A stretch of 64,000 bases of DNA from Tragulus kanchil (Eukaryota > Chordata > Mammalia > Artiodactyla > Tragulidae): positions 143,427,301-143,491,300 of the forward strand of contig JAIOJX010000025.1 in the NCBI GenBank assembly GCA_022376925.1, in the 5' to 3' direction. This document shows, in pieces, positions 35,293 through 46,580 of the stretch. Within the stretch, counting starts at the first letter, position 1; each line of letters opens with the position of its first letter. A program made the position numbers and the translations under genes. A model generated the notes under the pieces. It was not told where the DNA came from. It did not search any database and worked only from the letters and a program-made list of their open reading frames with translations.

Positions 35293-38068
35293 CTCCAAAC
35301 CTATTTTTACTTTAGACAAGCCGATCCCCATGCCTCTCTTAGCTGTTACATTTTTGTCACTTGCCACATTTGCTTTCCCCACATATCTACTTCATTCTAG
35401 CTTTTTCCCTATATGTGTACTTACAAATTGCCTATGAATTTTTGTCAGCTGTTGGTAATTTTTTTGCCTGAGATTCTATAATTACTTATATAATATTTTA
35501 TATTATCTGCTGATGTTTCTAAGAGATAGTGTATTATCTTACAGTAGAATTTTAGCTTCTTAAAATAGAAGTTTCCTTAGTGCAAGGGCTTTCCAATATA
35601 TAATTTTAATGACCATGACAATAAGGCAGTCAGAAAATATGAATAGGGATTTAAAATAAACTACTCATTGGATAAATTAATACTTGATATAATTTTAAAG
35701 CATTATGTCAATGTCTTATGTTTTATTAAGCACCATGTTCTCTATCCTCACTACCAAAATTAATAAATTGTATGTTTTTCTATCTGTATGATGTACACAC
35801 TATTGAGGTGTGTATGAGATTTTATTGAAAATATGAATTGCAATTATGGTCTTGGAACAGGGTCACAAAATACAAATTTACTATATTTCAGTTGTGCAAT
35901 TTCTTTTTTTTTTTTTTTTGCAATTTCTATAATCAACTTGGTATTCTATCAAAGCATGTACCTACAGCTAAGCTGAAGAAATTTACCTGAATACCTAATA
36001 CAGTTTAAAGTCAAATCAATATGATAATTGCATAATACTCTTCAGGTATTATTATTCAATCTTCTTAGATAAAAGAATATTGAGACTCATATAGTTTACC
36101 CTTAAGTCTGTTTCTTCCCCCAAATGGCCTCTAGGGGTAAGAGATGACAGGTGTGTAGCTATCCATCATCGTGAGATAAGGGAGACTCATGCCGTGGACT
36201 TGAATAGTATGCTGCCTATATCAGCTGGGCTGCTAGACAGTGTCACATGTACTTTGGTCATTGAATTTTCTGCCATTTCCTCATCCTAATATCTGAAAAT
36301 GATAAATTTAGAGTCTTTGTTTTTGATCCACGAAATGCTCATGAGCTATTCCTCTTCATAGCTGAAACCTTTGGTTTCAGACATCTAAACCTGTAGAGGC
36401 CACCAAGGCTGGCCACCTGGCACCACTCTTAGGCCAGTTCTCAGTGTCACTGGTAAATGCTAGCTGCTTTTGGCTTAGCAGGGCTGACTCTGAAATCCTA
36501 CTTTTGTCCGACTTCTGGGGTTATATCCCAAATTGGCATAGAGGAGCCTGAAGTTTTAATTCTTTCTAGAGTTCCTAAAAGGAGTCAGATGTGAGTGGTC
36601 CTTAGTTCTCTCTTCATATCACTTTACACACGTTGTTTCTTTTTCAGAGTCAGAACCATGAAAACTAAGCATTGGCCTGGTTGATGAATCTCCTCTTTCT
36701 TTTTTTCTTTCTTCTATATGGCATTCCCCAGAGGCAGAAATAATTTAGCTTTAGCTTTCTTTAAATGCCTTTAAATTTCCTCTCTCCAAACCCTAGGTAA
36801 GTCCTAAGAAGAAACTGGAGTATTCCCCTATGATCACTGACCTTTCTATACTTAATACTCCAAGCTAGGTAATAACAGAAGTACTGAATAAATAGGGGTA
36901 AAAAAATTTGATGAACCCTCCTGGAAAGAATATCTAGTTTGAATGTTACTATCCAATTGCATGGTCCTTATTTTGAATGCCAGAAGCTGAATATTACTAT
37001 TAATAATATACCTATTTTTCTCCACATTCCCGCTGTTCCAAGTTGTAATCTCCTCTTATTCCCTCTCCATCCATCCCCATAGATGGATGCTTGAGTAACA
37101 TTTTACAGAGAAAGATTTGAAGGTAGAGTATAATATATTTTAATAGCACTCCCAATTCTATTAATAATTTGCATTAAAATTATAAAATCAATTAATACTT
37201 AGGAAAATGACTATAATTTCAGTGTAACCTACTATCTTTTAGATTTAAGTTTCTTCATATATTTACAGATCCTCAAAACCTTATTTAAATTTATAATTAT
37301 AATATCAGCTATTTAAAGTACTTTCAACATGTACTTATCAAGACTAGAAGTTTCTCAGAATATTATTCCTATGTGTTGAGTCACTTTCACATTCACTATT
37401 TTGTACTATTCCTAATTTTCAGTTTCAAAATTCATTTGACCACCTATTTTCAATAGAATACTATTATAAATTACTAATTTCTTTTGTTTTCTGGTGCTTT
37501 ATGTATAATTTTGAAATAGAAATCTATTGCTATTTAATTTTTTTTAATTGTCTAAATATACATTTTTATTTGAATTGCAAATCATTGTATGCTGTGTTTT
37601 AAGCCTCTGTTTATATAAAATATTATTATACTTAATTAAAGTGCTACGAGTATATACTAATGAGTTCTTCTAATAAACCAGCAGACAAGGTCTTCATACA
37701 CCATATAAATATGTATGGTTTTTGCTATTCAAAATGATAATACAGCAGGTGTCACATCTTCATTTAAAAGCTAGCTGAAAAACTCTTTCAAAATATTCTT
37801 TTGATAGACTCTATTACTTTAGTTATAAGCTCAAACTTGATATTCCTCTTTAAGGTTTCAGTCTAATTGATAGTGACCTTCTAAATGCCATCATTCTGCC
37901 ATTGTGAAGGCAATCATGACCAGGGTGGTGGCCCTGATGAGTTAATTGCCAAGGGAGCAGGGAGTTCATGATTTCCTTCCATTGGGGAATATTTTTCTCA
38001 ACTCGGGTTTAAGGTCTCCTTTTTGTCTGAATGACATCTTTATAAAAGTAATGAAATAATATCATAAA
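35293..38068. other. Unique non-coding sequence, largest repeat-poor block
   Basis: About 2.8 kb without a recognisable transposon apart from a T run near 35904-35922. The part at 36100-36800 is less AT-rich than its surroundings. Within it, 36648-36796 is bounded by a good 3' splice-like site (pyrimidine tract, ag at 36646-36647) and a strong donor-like gtaagt at 36797, but all frames through it contain stops. No gene is called. Confidence 0.5.
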
Positions 38069-38285
38069 TAAGCGACCAGCAAACTCTGGCCTATGGGCTG
38101 TACTCTAGACCATCACCTGTTTTATCCAAAGGCTTTTTTAAAATACAACCACACCATTCATTTATGTATTTTAAAAGCCTTCCTCTATGCTTTCAAGACA
38201 GGGTTGAGTAGTTACAAGAGAGAGTCTATGGCTGCAAAAGCTGAAAATATTTACCACCTGGCCTTTCACAAGAGAAGAATGCCAA
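38069..38285 (-). mobile_element. hAT-type non-autonomous DNA transposon remnant
   Basis: 'gaccagcaaactctggccta', 'gggctgt', 'caaccacaccattcatttat', 'gttgagtagttacaagagag', 'tctatggctgcaaaagctg', 'tatttaccacctggcctttc' match, in order, the reverse complement of a common old mammalian repeat whose forward strand has GTAAAGGGCCAGATAGTAAA. Family name not assigned. The 76-codon open frame over it is incidental. Confidence 0.65.
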
Positions 38286-38384
38286 CCCATATTCTAAATG
38301 AAAGATATATGGTGAGTATTTAAAAGTTTATCGATTCAGAAATGCAATGAGTGGCCTTGTGATGTAACAGTAATACATTGCATT

Positions 38385-38500
38385 TACCATGTGGCAGTCT
38401 AGTCTGAATAATTTTGGCATATTACATCACTAAATCATCACAATAGTTTTATGATATAGATACTGGCAAAAGTAGAATTCAGACAACAACAAAAAGGCTG
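38385..38500 (-). mobile_element. MIR SINE fragment, antisense
   Basis: 'catattacatcactaaatca', 'tcacaatagttttatgatat', agatactgg: antisense MIR core order. Second copy 39506-39621. Confidence 0.5.
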
Positions 38501-38611
38501 ACTTCAGAAGTCTGTTCTTAACCAGCATTTTCACCAACTCTTGTACATTAAGTTTCTCTTCATTGCAGATGTTTAGCTTGTCTAAAGAAAACTTGTCAGA
38601 AGTTGTCATAA

Positions 38612-38788
38612 ATGTTGTTGTTGCTCAGTTGCTAAGTCATATCCGACTCTTTGCAACCCCATTAAATGCAGCATTCCAGTCTTCCCTGTCCTTCACTCTC
38701 TCCCGGAGTTTGTTCAAACTCATGTCCATTGAGCTGGCAATGCCATGCAATGATTTTATCCTCTGTTGCCCTCTTCTGCAGCTATGAG
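38612..38788 (-). mobile_element. BovB 3'-end fragment, antisense
   Basis: 'gttgctcagttgctaagtca', 'ccgactctttgcaacccca', 'cccggagtttgttcaaactc', 'atgtccattgagctggcaat': antisense BovB terminal coding region. Second copy 39733-39909. Overlapping 74- and 85-codon frames are antisense shadows. Confidence 0.9.
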
Positions 38789-40526
38789 ATACAGAATCTC
38801 ATGAAACAAACACCCACTCCCATTACCCTTCTCCTTGAGCACTGTTGGAGGAGACAGGTTAGAAAGTTGAATATTATTATTCCAAGAATATTAATCCTCT
38901 TCAAAGGAAATCAAGACTGGTAAAACAGATGTATTTTGTCTTTCTTAGTCTCACAGCATGCCCTTAATTTCTGTTCTCATCCTCCTGTTCCGCCTCTTGA
39001 ACTTGCATAAAGTTCTGACTCTCTCACTGGTGCCTTTGAAAGAAAATTAGACCTGAGACTACAGAGTTAGGCACCAGATTCTGAAGGACTCAGTGTGTAT
39101 CCATTAGTGGTTCACTTCTCCTTACTTACTTTCACCTTCCGCATTAAAAATACATATGGTAATATCAACCTTATAGTGTTTGGAGAAGGTAAATGCAAAA
39201 GGATATATATAGGAAAAAAGGGATCAGTCTGAAACGGAATACTCCATCTGTCTATTCTAAACCTCAGTCATAGATGCATTCTAAGTCATGGTGATCTGTG
39301 TTATTCTATTCTTTCTCACTTAGTGTATGGCTTTTAAAATGTCCATAATTAAATATCATTAAGGGCAAATTCTTATAGAAATTACAGTGCTACAAGAAGT
39401 TACATTAATCCAAAAACCCATAAAAAAATATGGTGAGTATTTAAAAGTTTATCGATTCAGAAATGCAATGAGTGGCCTTGTGATGTAACAGTAATACATT
39501 GCATTTACCATGTGGCAGTCTAGTCTGAATAATTTTGGCATATTACATCACTAAATCATCACAATAGTTTTATGATATAGATACTGGCAAAAGTAGAATT
39601 CAGACAACAACAAAAAGGCTGACTTCAGAAGTCTGTTCTTAACCAGCATTTTCACCAACTCTTGTACATTAAGTTTCTCTTCATTGCAGATGTTTAGCTT
39701 GTCTAAAGAAAACTTGTCAGAAGTTGTCATAAATGTTGTTGTTGCTCAGTTGCTAAGTCATATCCGACTCTTTGCAACCCCATTAAATGCAGCATTCCAG
39801 TCTTCCCTGTCCTTCACTCTCTCCCGGAGTTTGTTCAAACTCATGTCCATTGAGCTGGCAATGCCATGCAATGATTTTATCCTCTGTTGCCCTCTTCTGC
39901 AGCTATGAGATACAGAATCTCATGAAACAAACACCCACTCCCATTACCCTTCTCCTTGAGCACTGTTGGAGGAGACAGGTTAGAAAGTTGAATATTATTA
40001 TTCCAAGAATATTAATCCTCTTCAAAGGAAATCAAGACTGGTAAAACAGATGTATTTTGTCTTTCTTAGTCTCACAGCATGCCCTTAATTTCTGTTCTCA
40101 TCCTCCTGTTCCGCCTCTTGAACTTGCATAAAGTTCTGACTCTCTCACTGGTGCCTTTGAAAGAAAATTAGACCTGAGACTACAGAGTTAGGCACCAGAT
40201 TCTGAAGGACTCAGTGTGTATCCATTAGTGGTTCACTTCTCCTTACTTACTTTCACCTTCCGCATTAAAAATACATATGGTAATATCAACCTTATAGTGT
40301 TTGGAGAAGGTAAATGCAAAAGGATATATATAGGAAAAAAGGGATCAGTCTGAAACGGAATACTCCATCTGTCTATTCTAAACCTCAGTCATAGATGCAT
40401 TCTAAGTCATGGTGATCTGTGTTATTCTATTCTTTCTCACTTAGTGTATGGCTTTTAAAATGTCCATAATTAAATATCATTAAGGGCAAATTCTTATAGA
40501 AATTACAGTGCTACAAGAAGTTACAT

Positions 40527-40852
40527 GTAAAATCACTATATATCTAAGAAAAATGCTATTTAGATTCTAATGGAGGAGATCAACTTTGTTAAGACATGAT
40601 TTTTTTCCAACAGGTAGTGTGTGTGGCTAAACTTCTCACCTATATGATTATTTGCCTCAAATTTAAATTTGTGTGAAATTATTTGCCACTTCATCTAACA
40701 ATACTGTATGCTTTTCTCAAATATTTTGTACAATAGTTACTGTAAGTCATGAAACATAGCTGTGGAATGCTAGGGAGAAAAAACAAGAGCACACTCAACC
40801 CTATGGCAAAAGCAATGGCTGACTCATTTTAAAAGAATGTGTCCTTTTAACA
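40527..40852. other. Unassigned sequence
   Basis: Unique AT-rich DNA between duplication 11 and the L1 tail. No gene seen. Confidence 0.5.
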
Positions 40853-41150
40853 GAGGCTGGTATATGCAATGAAGCGGCGGAAAGACAGACATGGACAATG
40901 GATATAAGGACATTGTGGGGAAGGAACAGAGGGTGGGAGGCATAAAGGAAGTAGCATGAAGGCCTGTACTATCATAAGTGAAGAAAATAACTATAGTCAT
41001 TGCTCTGTGAGAAAAGGGGACCCTTCAGGGGTGCTGTGTGATGGTTGGGAGGGGTGGGAAGGGGGGGATATATATGACTAATCTGGGAACATGCATATCT
41101 GTAAACAACAAAACTCTGTAAAAGTTAAAAGTAAAATAAAGGTTTAAAAA
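40853..41150 (+). mobile_element. L1 3' tail, sense, first unit
   Basis: 'gacagacatggacaatgga', 'gagaaaaggggacccttcag', 'ggttgggaggggtgggaa', 'aactctgtaaaagttaaaag', ending in an A-rich tail. Reverse complement of the family at 4580-4975. Confidence 0.82.
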
Positions 41151-41324
41151 AAGAAAATAGCTATAGTCATTGTTCTGTGAGAAAAGGAGATCCTTCAGGG
41201 GTGCTGTGTGATGGTTGGGAGGGGTGGGATGGGGTGATATACATGCAACTAATCAGGGAACATACATATCTGTAAACAACCAAACTCTGTAAAAGTTAAA
41301 AGTTAAATAAAAGTTAAAAAAAAA
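41151..41324 (+). mobile_element. L1 3' tail, sense, second unit (tandem)
   Basis: Repeats the last ~170 bp of the preceding tail (from aagaaaatag at 41151, equivalent to 40981) with a visible scatter of substitutions and its own A-rich end. The divergence is far higher than between the 1.1 kb duplicates, so this is a genuine old tandem. A short antisense L1-like piece ('taattggaggataattgctt') follows at 41337. Confidence 0.82.
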
Positions 41325-41559
41325 TAATTCATTTTTAATTGGAGGATAATTGCTTTACAATTGTGTCAGCTGGAATCTTAAATCTAGCAAAATATACAAA
41401 AAAAGCTAGTATGAAGTCCTGCAAAACTCTGGCTTCCAGTCACACTTTGATCCTTTTTAGACATATCTATCTTCAAATAATACAGGAGGGGGTAAACTGT
41501 AATCATATGATTCTTTTAAATTTTCCAAAAAATAAATAAATCTAGTTATAAATTACATT

Positions 41560-43768
41560 TCTTAGCTCTCTTTTTGATCCTAAAATCTCACTTTTTAAGA
41601 GATACTTTACCTGTAAGTCCAAAACAGAGTATACAAAATTATATGATAATAGTACTATGAAAGCAAGAAATGCAGTTTATAGTTTATGGAACACAGTTTA
41701 TAGTTTGAAGACTTCATTTTGTTATAACAGATGCTTTCTGGCTAATTAGAGGACCCTATGTATAAGTAATATCAAAGAATTTTATAAGTGAGATCTTTTG
41801 GTAAGACATATCTAGTAAGACATATCTAGTAATTAGCCCAGTATATTTAAAGAAAACCTTACTACTTTATCTTCTGCTTACCATTATTTCGATCTATAGA
41901 AACCTGCCACTGCAGGCTCAGGACAGTACTATTCCTGTAGGAAGAAGGTACTATATCAGCAACTTCACTGTCAAAAATATTGAAGGACCTACAATTTATT
42001 TAAATTTCTACTGGTGGCATTTCATGGGCAATGGCTATTATTAATGGGTTCTTTTTTTTTTTTTTTCTTTTTCTTTGGGGGAGGTGGTTCCGGAGGGAGG
42101 GGGGCGGACAGGCCACTTCTATTGCTCTTTCATTTATCTATTTTCATCCATCTTTGTTCTTTGGCCCGTGTGGGCCTCCCATCGCAGTGGCCTCTGTTGT
42201 CGCAGAGCACCATCTCTGGGTGCATGCGCTCCAGAGCTCTGGCTCAGTAATTGGACACATGGGTCCAGCTGCTCCGGGCACGTGGGATCTTCCCAGGCCA
42301 GGGATCGAACCGGCGCCCCCTGCACTGCAGGGCGGTGTCCTTACCCACTGGACCACCAGGGAAGTCCTAATAGGTTCTTTATAGTTCCCATCACTGCAGC
42401 CTGATCACCCAAGGACTTTTTTTAAAAAATCAGGTTTTGATGTCCCCAGAAAGACCAACTGTGTCTGAAATCCAAACACTCCCCACTCTGCTTCCTCCAT
42501 AGTATAACCCAGTACTTCTCAGTACGAGCTTCAAAATCCATGAAACAATTATGTTTATTTAGTAAAAAAAACAGCTTCCTGGGAGCAGTGGAGGGTGGAG
42601 TACTATGAGAACTCTCTCTAGTCCTTTCACAAGTTTTCCATACATTTAAGCATCTTCGTTTAAATTAAAAATCTTAGCTCTCTTTTGATCCTAAAATCTC
42701 ACTTTTAAGAGATACTTTACCTGTAAGTCCAAAACAGAGTATACAAAATTATATGATAATAGTACTATGAAAGCAAGAAATGCAGTTTATAGTTTATGGA
42801 ACACAGTTTATAGTTTGAAGACTTCATTTTGTTATAACAGATGCTTTCTGGCTAATTAGAGGACCCTATGTATAAGTAATATCAAAGAATTTTATAAGTG
42901 AGATCTTTTGGTAAGACATATCTAGTAAGACATATCTAGTAATTAGCCCAGTATATTTAAAGAAAACCTTACTACTTTATCTTCTGCTTACCATTATTTC
43001 GATCTATAGAAACCTGCCACTGCAGGCTCAGGACAGTACTATTCCTGTAGGAAGAAGGTACTATATCAGCAACTTCACTGTCAAAAATATTGAAGGACCT
43101 ACAATTTATTTAAATTTCTACTGGTGGCATTTCATGGGCAATGGCTATTATTAATGGGTTCTTTTTTTTTTTTTTTCTTTTTCTTTGGGGGAGGTGGTTC
43201 CGGAGGGAGGGGGGCGGACAGGCCACTTCTATTGCTCTTTCATTTATCTATTTTCATCCATCTTTGTTCTTTGGCCCGTGTGGGCCTCCCATCGCAGTGG
43301 CCTCTGTTGTCGCAGAGCACCATCTCTGGGTGCATGCGCTCCAGAGCTCTGGCTCAGTAATTGGACACATGGGTCCAGCTGCTCCGTGGCACGTGGGATC
43401 TTCCCAGGCCAGGGATCGAACCGGCGCCCCCTGCACTGCAGGGCGGTGTCCTTACCCACTGGACCACCAGGGAAGTCCTAATAGGTTCTTTATAGTTCCC
43501 ATCACTGCAGCCTGATCACCCAAGGACTTTTTTTAAAAAATCAGGTTTTGATGTCCCCAGAAAGACCAACTGTGTCTGAAATCCAAACACTCCCCACTCT
43601 GCTTCCTCCATAGTATAACCCAGTACTTCTCAGTACGAGCTTCAAAATCCATGAAACAATTATGTTTATTTAGTAAAAAAAACAGCTTCCTGGGAGCAGT
43701 GGAGGGTGGAGTACTATGAGAACTCTCTCTAGTCCTTTCACAAGTTTTCCATACATTTAAGCATCTTC
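41560..43768. repeat. Direct duplication 12, unit ~1110 bp, 14-bp filler
   Basis: Copy A is 41560-42657, filler 42658-42671, copy B 42672-43768. Differences: T5/T4 twice near the start and gctccgggc against gctccgtggc in the SINE. Each copy carries one CHR SINE with its target-site duplications. A small 16-bp tandem (gtaagacatatctagt) lies at 41802. Confidence 0.95.
42055..42367 (-). mobile_element. CHR-type SINE, antisense, with 13-bp TSD
   Basis: Minus strand starts 'ggacttccctggtggtccag', then 'accgccctgcagtgcagggg', 'gcgccggttcgatccctgg', the body, a G/C-rich segment and an A-rich tail read as the T run at about 42052. Flanking repeats taatgggttcttt (42042-42054) and taataggttcttt (42368-42380) differ at one base. 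Second copy 43165-43478. Several 60-124 codon open frames on both strands are shadows of this SINE. Confidence 0.92.
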
Positions 43769-44469
43769 TAAAATGTAAAGCAAATACTTTATAAATGCAG
43801 CTCCCTAAAAGTTCCAAACTATATCTGCTAAACCGTAATTTCTTGTAGTGGCATGAAGGAAGGTGCATTTGAATAAACACTTCAGCTGATTCTTATGCAC
43901 ACTAGGCTTTCCTTACTGCCTAGGTTATTCTTTAGAATCTCTTTGATATTGCCCAGTTGGCTGACAAATACACCTTCAATGTGAATCTTTGAGCATGGAT
44001 ATTAGTATTTTTTTTGTCTCTGACTCATGACATTGGATGGATCTATTGTGGATAGTATCTTCTTTGGCATAGAAGACAGGTTTTCACCTGGAAGCAAATT
44101 TAAGTATGCCAACCTCCAAGCAATCTCTTGACATTAGTAACTGGCATAAATACCAAACTTCCCTCACTGATTCCAGTCTTAATTCCTACAAGAATAGACT
44201 GTCCCTACAAACCTTCTTTGCTTAGATCACAAAATGCCTTCCATTGCCACACTCCTGATTTAGGATGGAGGCAAGAAAGAGAATGTTAGGCAAGAAAGAG
44301 AGGGGTTTTTTTCTATTTTGGAAAAAAAAAATGCCTTGCCAACACAGACTTCTAAATAATAAAGTCACATAGTAAAATGGGAGTATTTGCTGTTTCTTAT
44401 GTTTCCAAGAATCTGAAAATTATTATATATTACTTACAGTACACATATTAATTTCTTTAAAATGTTCCC
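43769..44469. other. Unique sequence, no gene
   Basis: No recognisable repeat or coding frame except the right part of a 115-codon minus-strand frame (43880-43533) with no known domain. Confidence 0.5.
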
Positions 44470-45917
44470 ATTAGGAAAAGAAGTGGAAAATTTGTCATTG
44501 TATACAGATGACATGATACTTTATATAGAAAATCCTAAATATAAAAATTATTAGAATAAATTCAGCAAGGTAGTAACATATGATTAACATACAGAAGTCT
44601 GCTGTATTTCTTTATATTAACACAGAAACATCAGAGAATTTTTTTTTAAATCCTGTTTAAAATCACATTAAGACATGTGAAAAACATGAATGCTAACAGT
44701 AAAATAATGATAAAGGAAAGTGAAGACATTTCAAAGAAATGAAAAGATATATAATACTCATGGGTTAGAAAAATCAATGCTGTTAAAATGTCCATACTAC
44801 CCAAAGCAATCTACAGATTTAATGTGTTTCCTATGAAATTACCCATTATATGTTTCACAGATCTAGAACAAACAAATCTCAAATTTACAACCAGAGGAGA
44901 CCTAGAATTTCTAGAGAAATCCTGAAGGACATGAACAAAGCTACAGTAATCAAAACAGTGTGGCACTGGCAGAGAAACAGACACCTATCTCAATGGAACA
45001 GAATATAGAGTTCAGGAATAAATATATCTGTGGTCAATTAACCCTTGACAAAATATTATATAAGAATATACAATGGAGAAAATATGGCTGCTTCAGTAAG
45101 TGATGGTGGGAAAGCTGATAGCTTCATTAAATCAATTAAATTAGAACACTCCCTTATATTGCACACAAAAATAAACTCAAAATGTCTTAATAGCCTAAAT
45201 ATAAAACATGACATCATAAAACTCTTAGGAAACAACATAGGCAAAACATTCTCTGACATAAATTATAGTAATATACTTTCTTAGGTAAGTCTCCCAAGTA
45301 AAAAGAAATAAAAGAAAAACAAACTTAATTAAATTTACTATCATAAAAAAGAAAAGACAACCTACAGAATGGGAGAAAATATTTGTAAATGATGCAACCA
45401 ATAAGGGTTTAGTTACCAAAATATACAAACAGCTCATACACCTTAATATTAAAAGATTAAAAACTGAGCATAAGAGCTAAATAGACATTCTCCAAAGAAA
45501 ACCTAACAAATGTTCTGCAGACACATGAATAGATGTTCAAAATCATTATTAAAGGAATGAAAACCAAAGCAGAGTGACACAGCACTTCACACTGGTCAGA
45601 ATGGCTATCATCAAAAAAGTCTACAAATAATAAATTCAGTAAAGGGTGTGAAGAAAAGGAAGCCCTCCTACACTATTTGGTGGGAATATAAATTAGTGCA
45701 ACCATTATGGAAAACAATATGAAGGTTCCTTAAGAAACTAAAAATAGAGCTACCACACAATACAGCAACCACGCTCCTGAGTATGTATCTGGAAAGGATG
45801 AAAACTTTTAATTTGAAAAGACATGTGCACCTTAATGTTCACTGCAGCACTATTTACAATAGCCCAGCATGGTAGCAATCTGAGTGTTCACTGACAGATA
45901 AATGAATTAAAAAGATG

Positions 45918-46015
45918 TGATATATATATCCATCTTATATATGTGTGTATATATATATGTATTATATATATAAAGATATGTGTATATATATATATATATA
46001 TATACACACACATAC
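45918..46015. repeat. TA/CA-rich microsatellite in L1
   Basis: Irregular TA, TG and CA dinucleotide runs in the L1 segment preceding the 3'UTR. The tyrosine/isoleucine-rich open frame on the minus strand is its translation. Confidence 0.85.
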
Positions 46016-46388
46016 ATATACTCATGCACATTATTACTCAACCATAAAAACAAAATATTGCCACTTGCAGCAATATAGATGGACCTAACGATTATCATGA
46101 TAAATGAAGTTAGACACACCTAAATAAATATAATACAAGATCATTTATATGTGGATATAAAAAATGATACATATGAACTTATTCACAGAACAGAAATAGA
46201 GTCACAGACATAGAAAAGAAACCTACGGTTTGCCAAGAGGAAAGGTCAGAGAAGGGAAAATTAGGAATTTGAGATCAGCAGATACAATACATACAATTTT
46301 ATTATACATAAAATAGATAAGCAACAAGTATTTACTGTATGAGACAGAAAACAATATTCAGTATCTTATAAAAATAATCTAAGAAACA

Positions 46389-46403
46389 CTGTATATTTGT
46401 GCA

Positions 46404-46440
<37 letters not shown>

Positions 46441-46455
46441 CTGTATATTTGTGCA

Positions 46456-46508
<53 letters not shown>
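46389..46508. repeat. Compound TG/TA microsatellite, two tandem units
   Basis: The unit 'ctgtatatttgtgcatgtgt' followed by a TA run occurs at 46389 and again at 46440, with the second TA run longer (to 46508). Confidence 0.85.
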
Positions 46509-46510
<2 letters not shown>

Positions 46511-46580
46511 GAATCACTTTGCTGTACTTGAAACTAACAGAATATTTTATATCAACAATACTTCAACTTAAAAAATTTAT

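Larger units (their letters stand above)
38307..40526. repeat. Direct duplication 11, unit 1121 bp, 22-bp filler
   Basis: Copy A is 38307-39405, filler 39406-39427, copy B 39428-40526. Offset is constant at 1121 and I saw no mismatch. The unit carries a MIR fragment and a short BovB 3' fragment; the rest is unique. Confidence 0.95.
44470..46580 (+). pseudogene. L1 LINE 3' half, sense (ORF2 RT to 3' terminus)
   Basis: Starts at the RT catalytic region: LSLYTDDMILYIENPK (about 44495-44542), with YTDD in place of YADD. It continues through the connection region and C-terminus: [19 protein letters not shown] around 44960, frame 45045-45284 with LEHSLILHTKINSK, then QPTEWEKIFVNDA-like near 45360. 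It ends in the ruminant L1 3' terminus 'tgaatcactttgctgtactt' near 46511. Frameshifted throughout, with TA/TG microsatellites expanded in the 3' part. Confidence 0.9.

Noticed and set aside
42031..42384. Several overlapping 60-124 codon frames on both strands
   Set aside because: All lie in one CHR SINE, which is GC-rich and short of stops. No start context or domain.
45907..46517. Tyr/Ile-rich peptides on the minus strand
   Set aside because: They are translations of TA/TG microsatellites.
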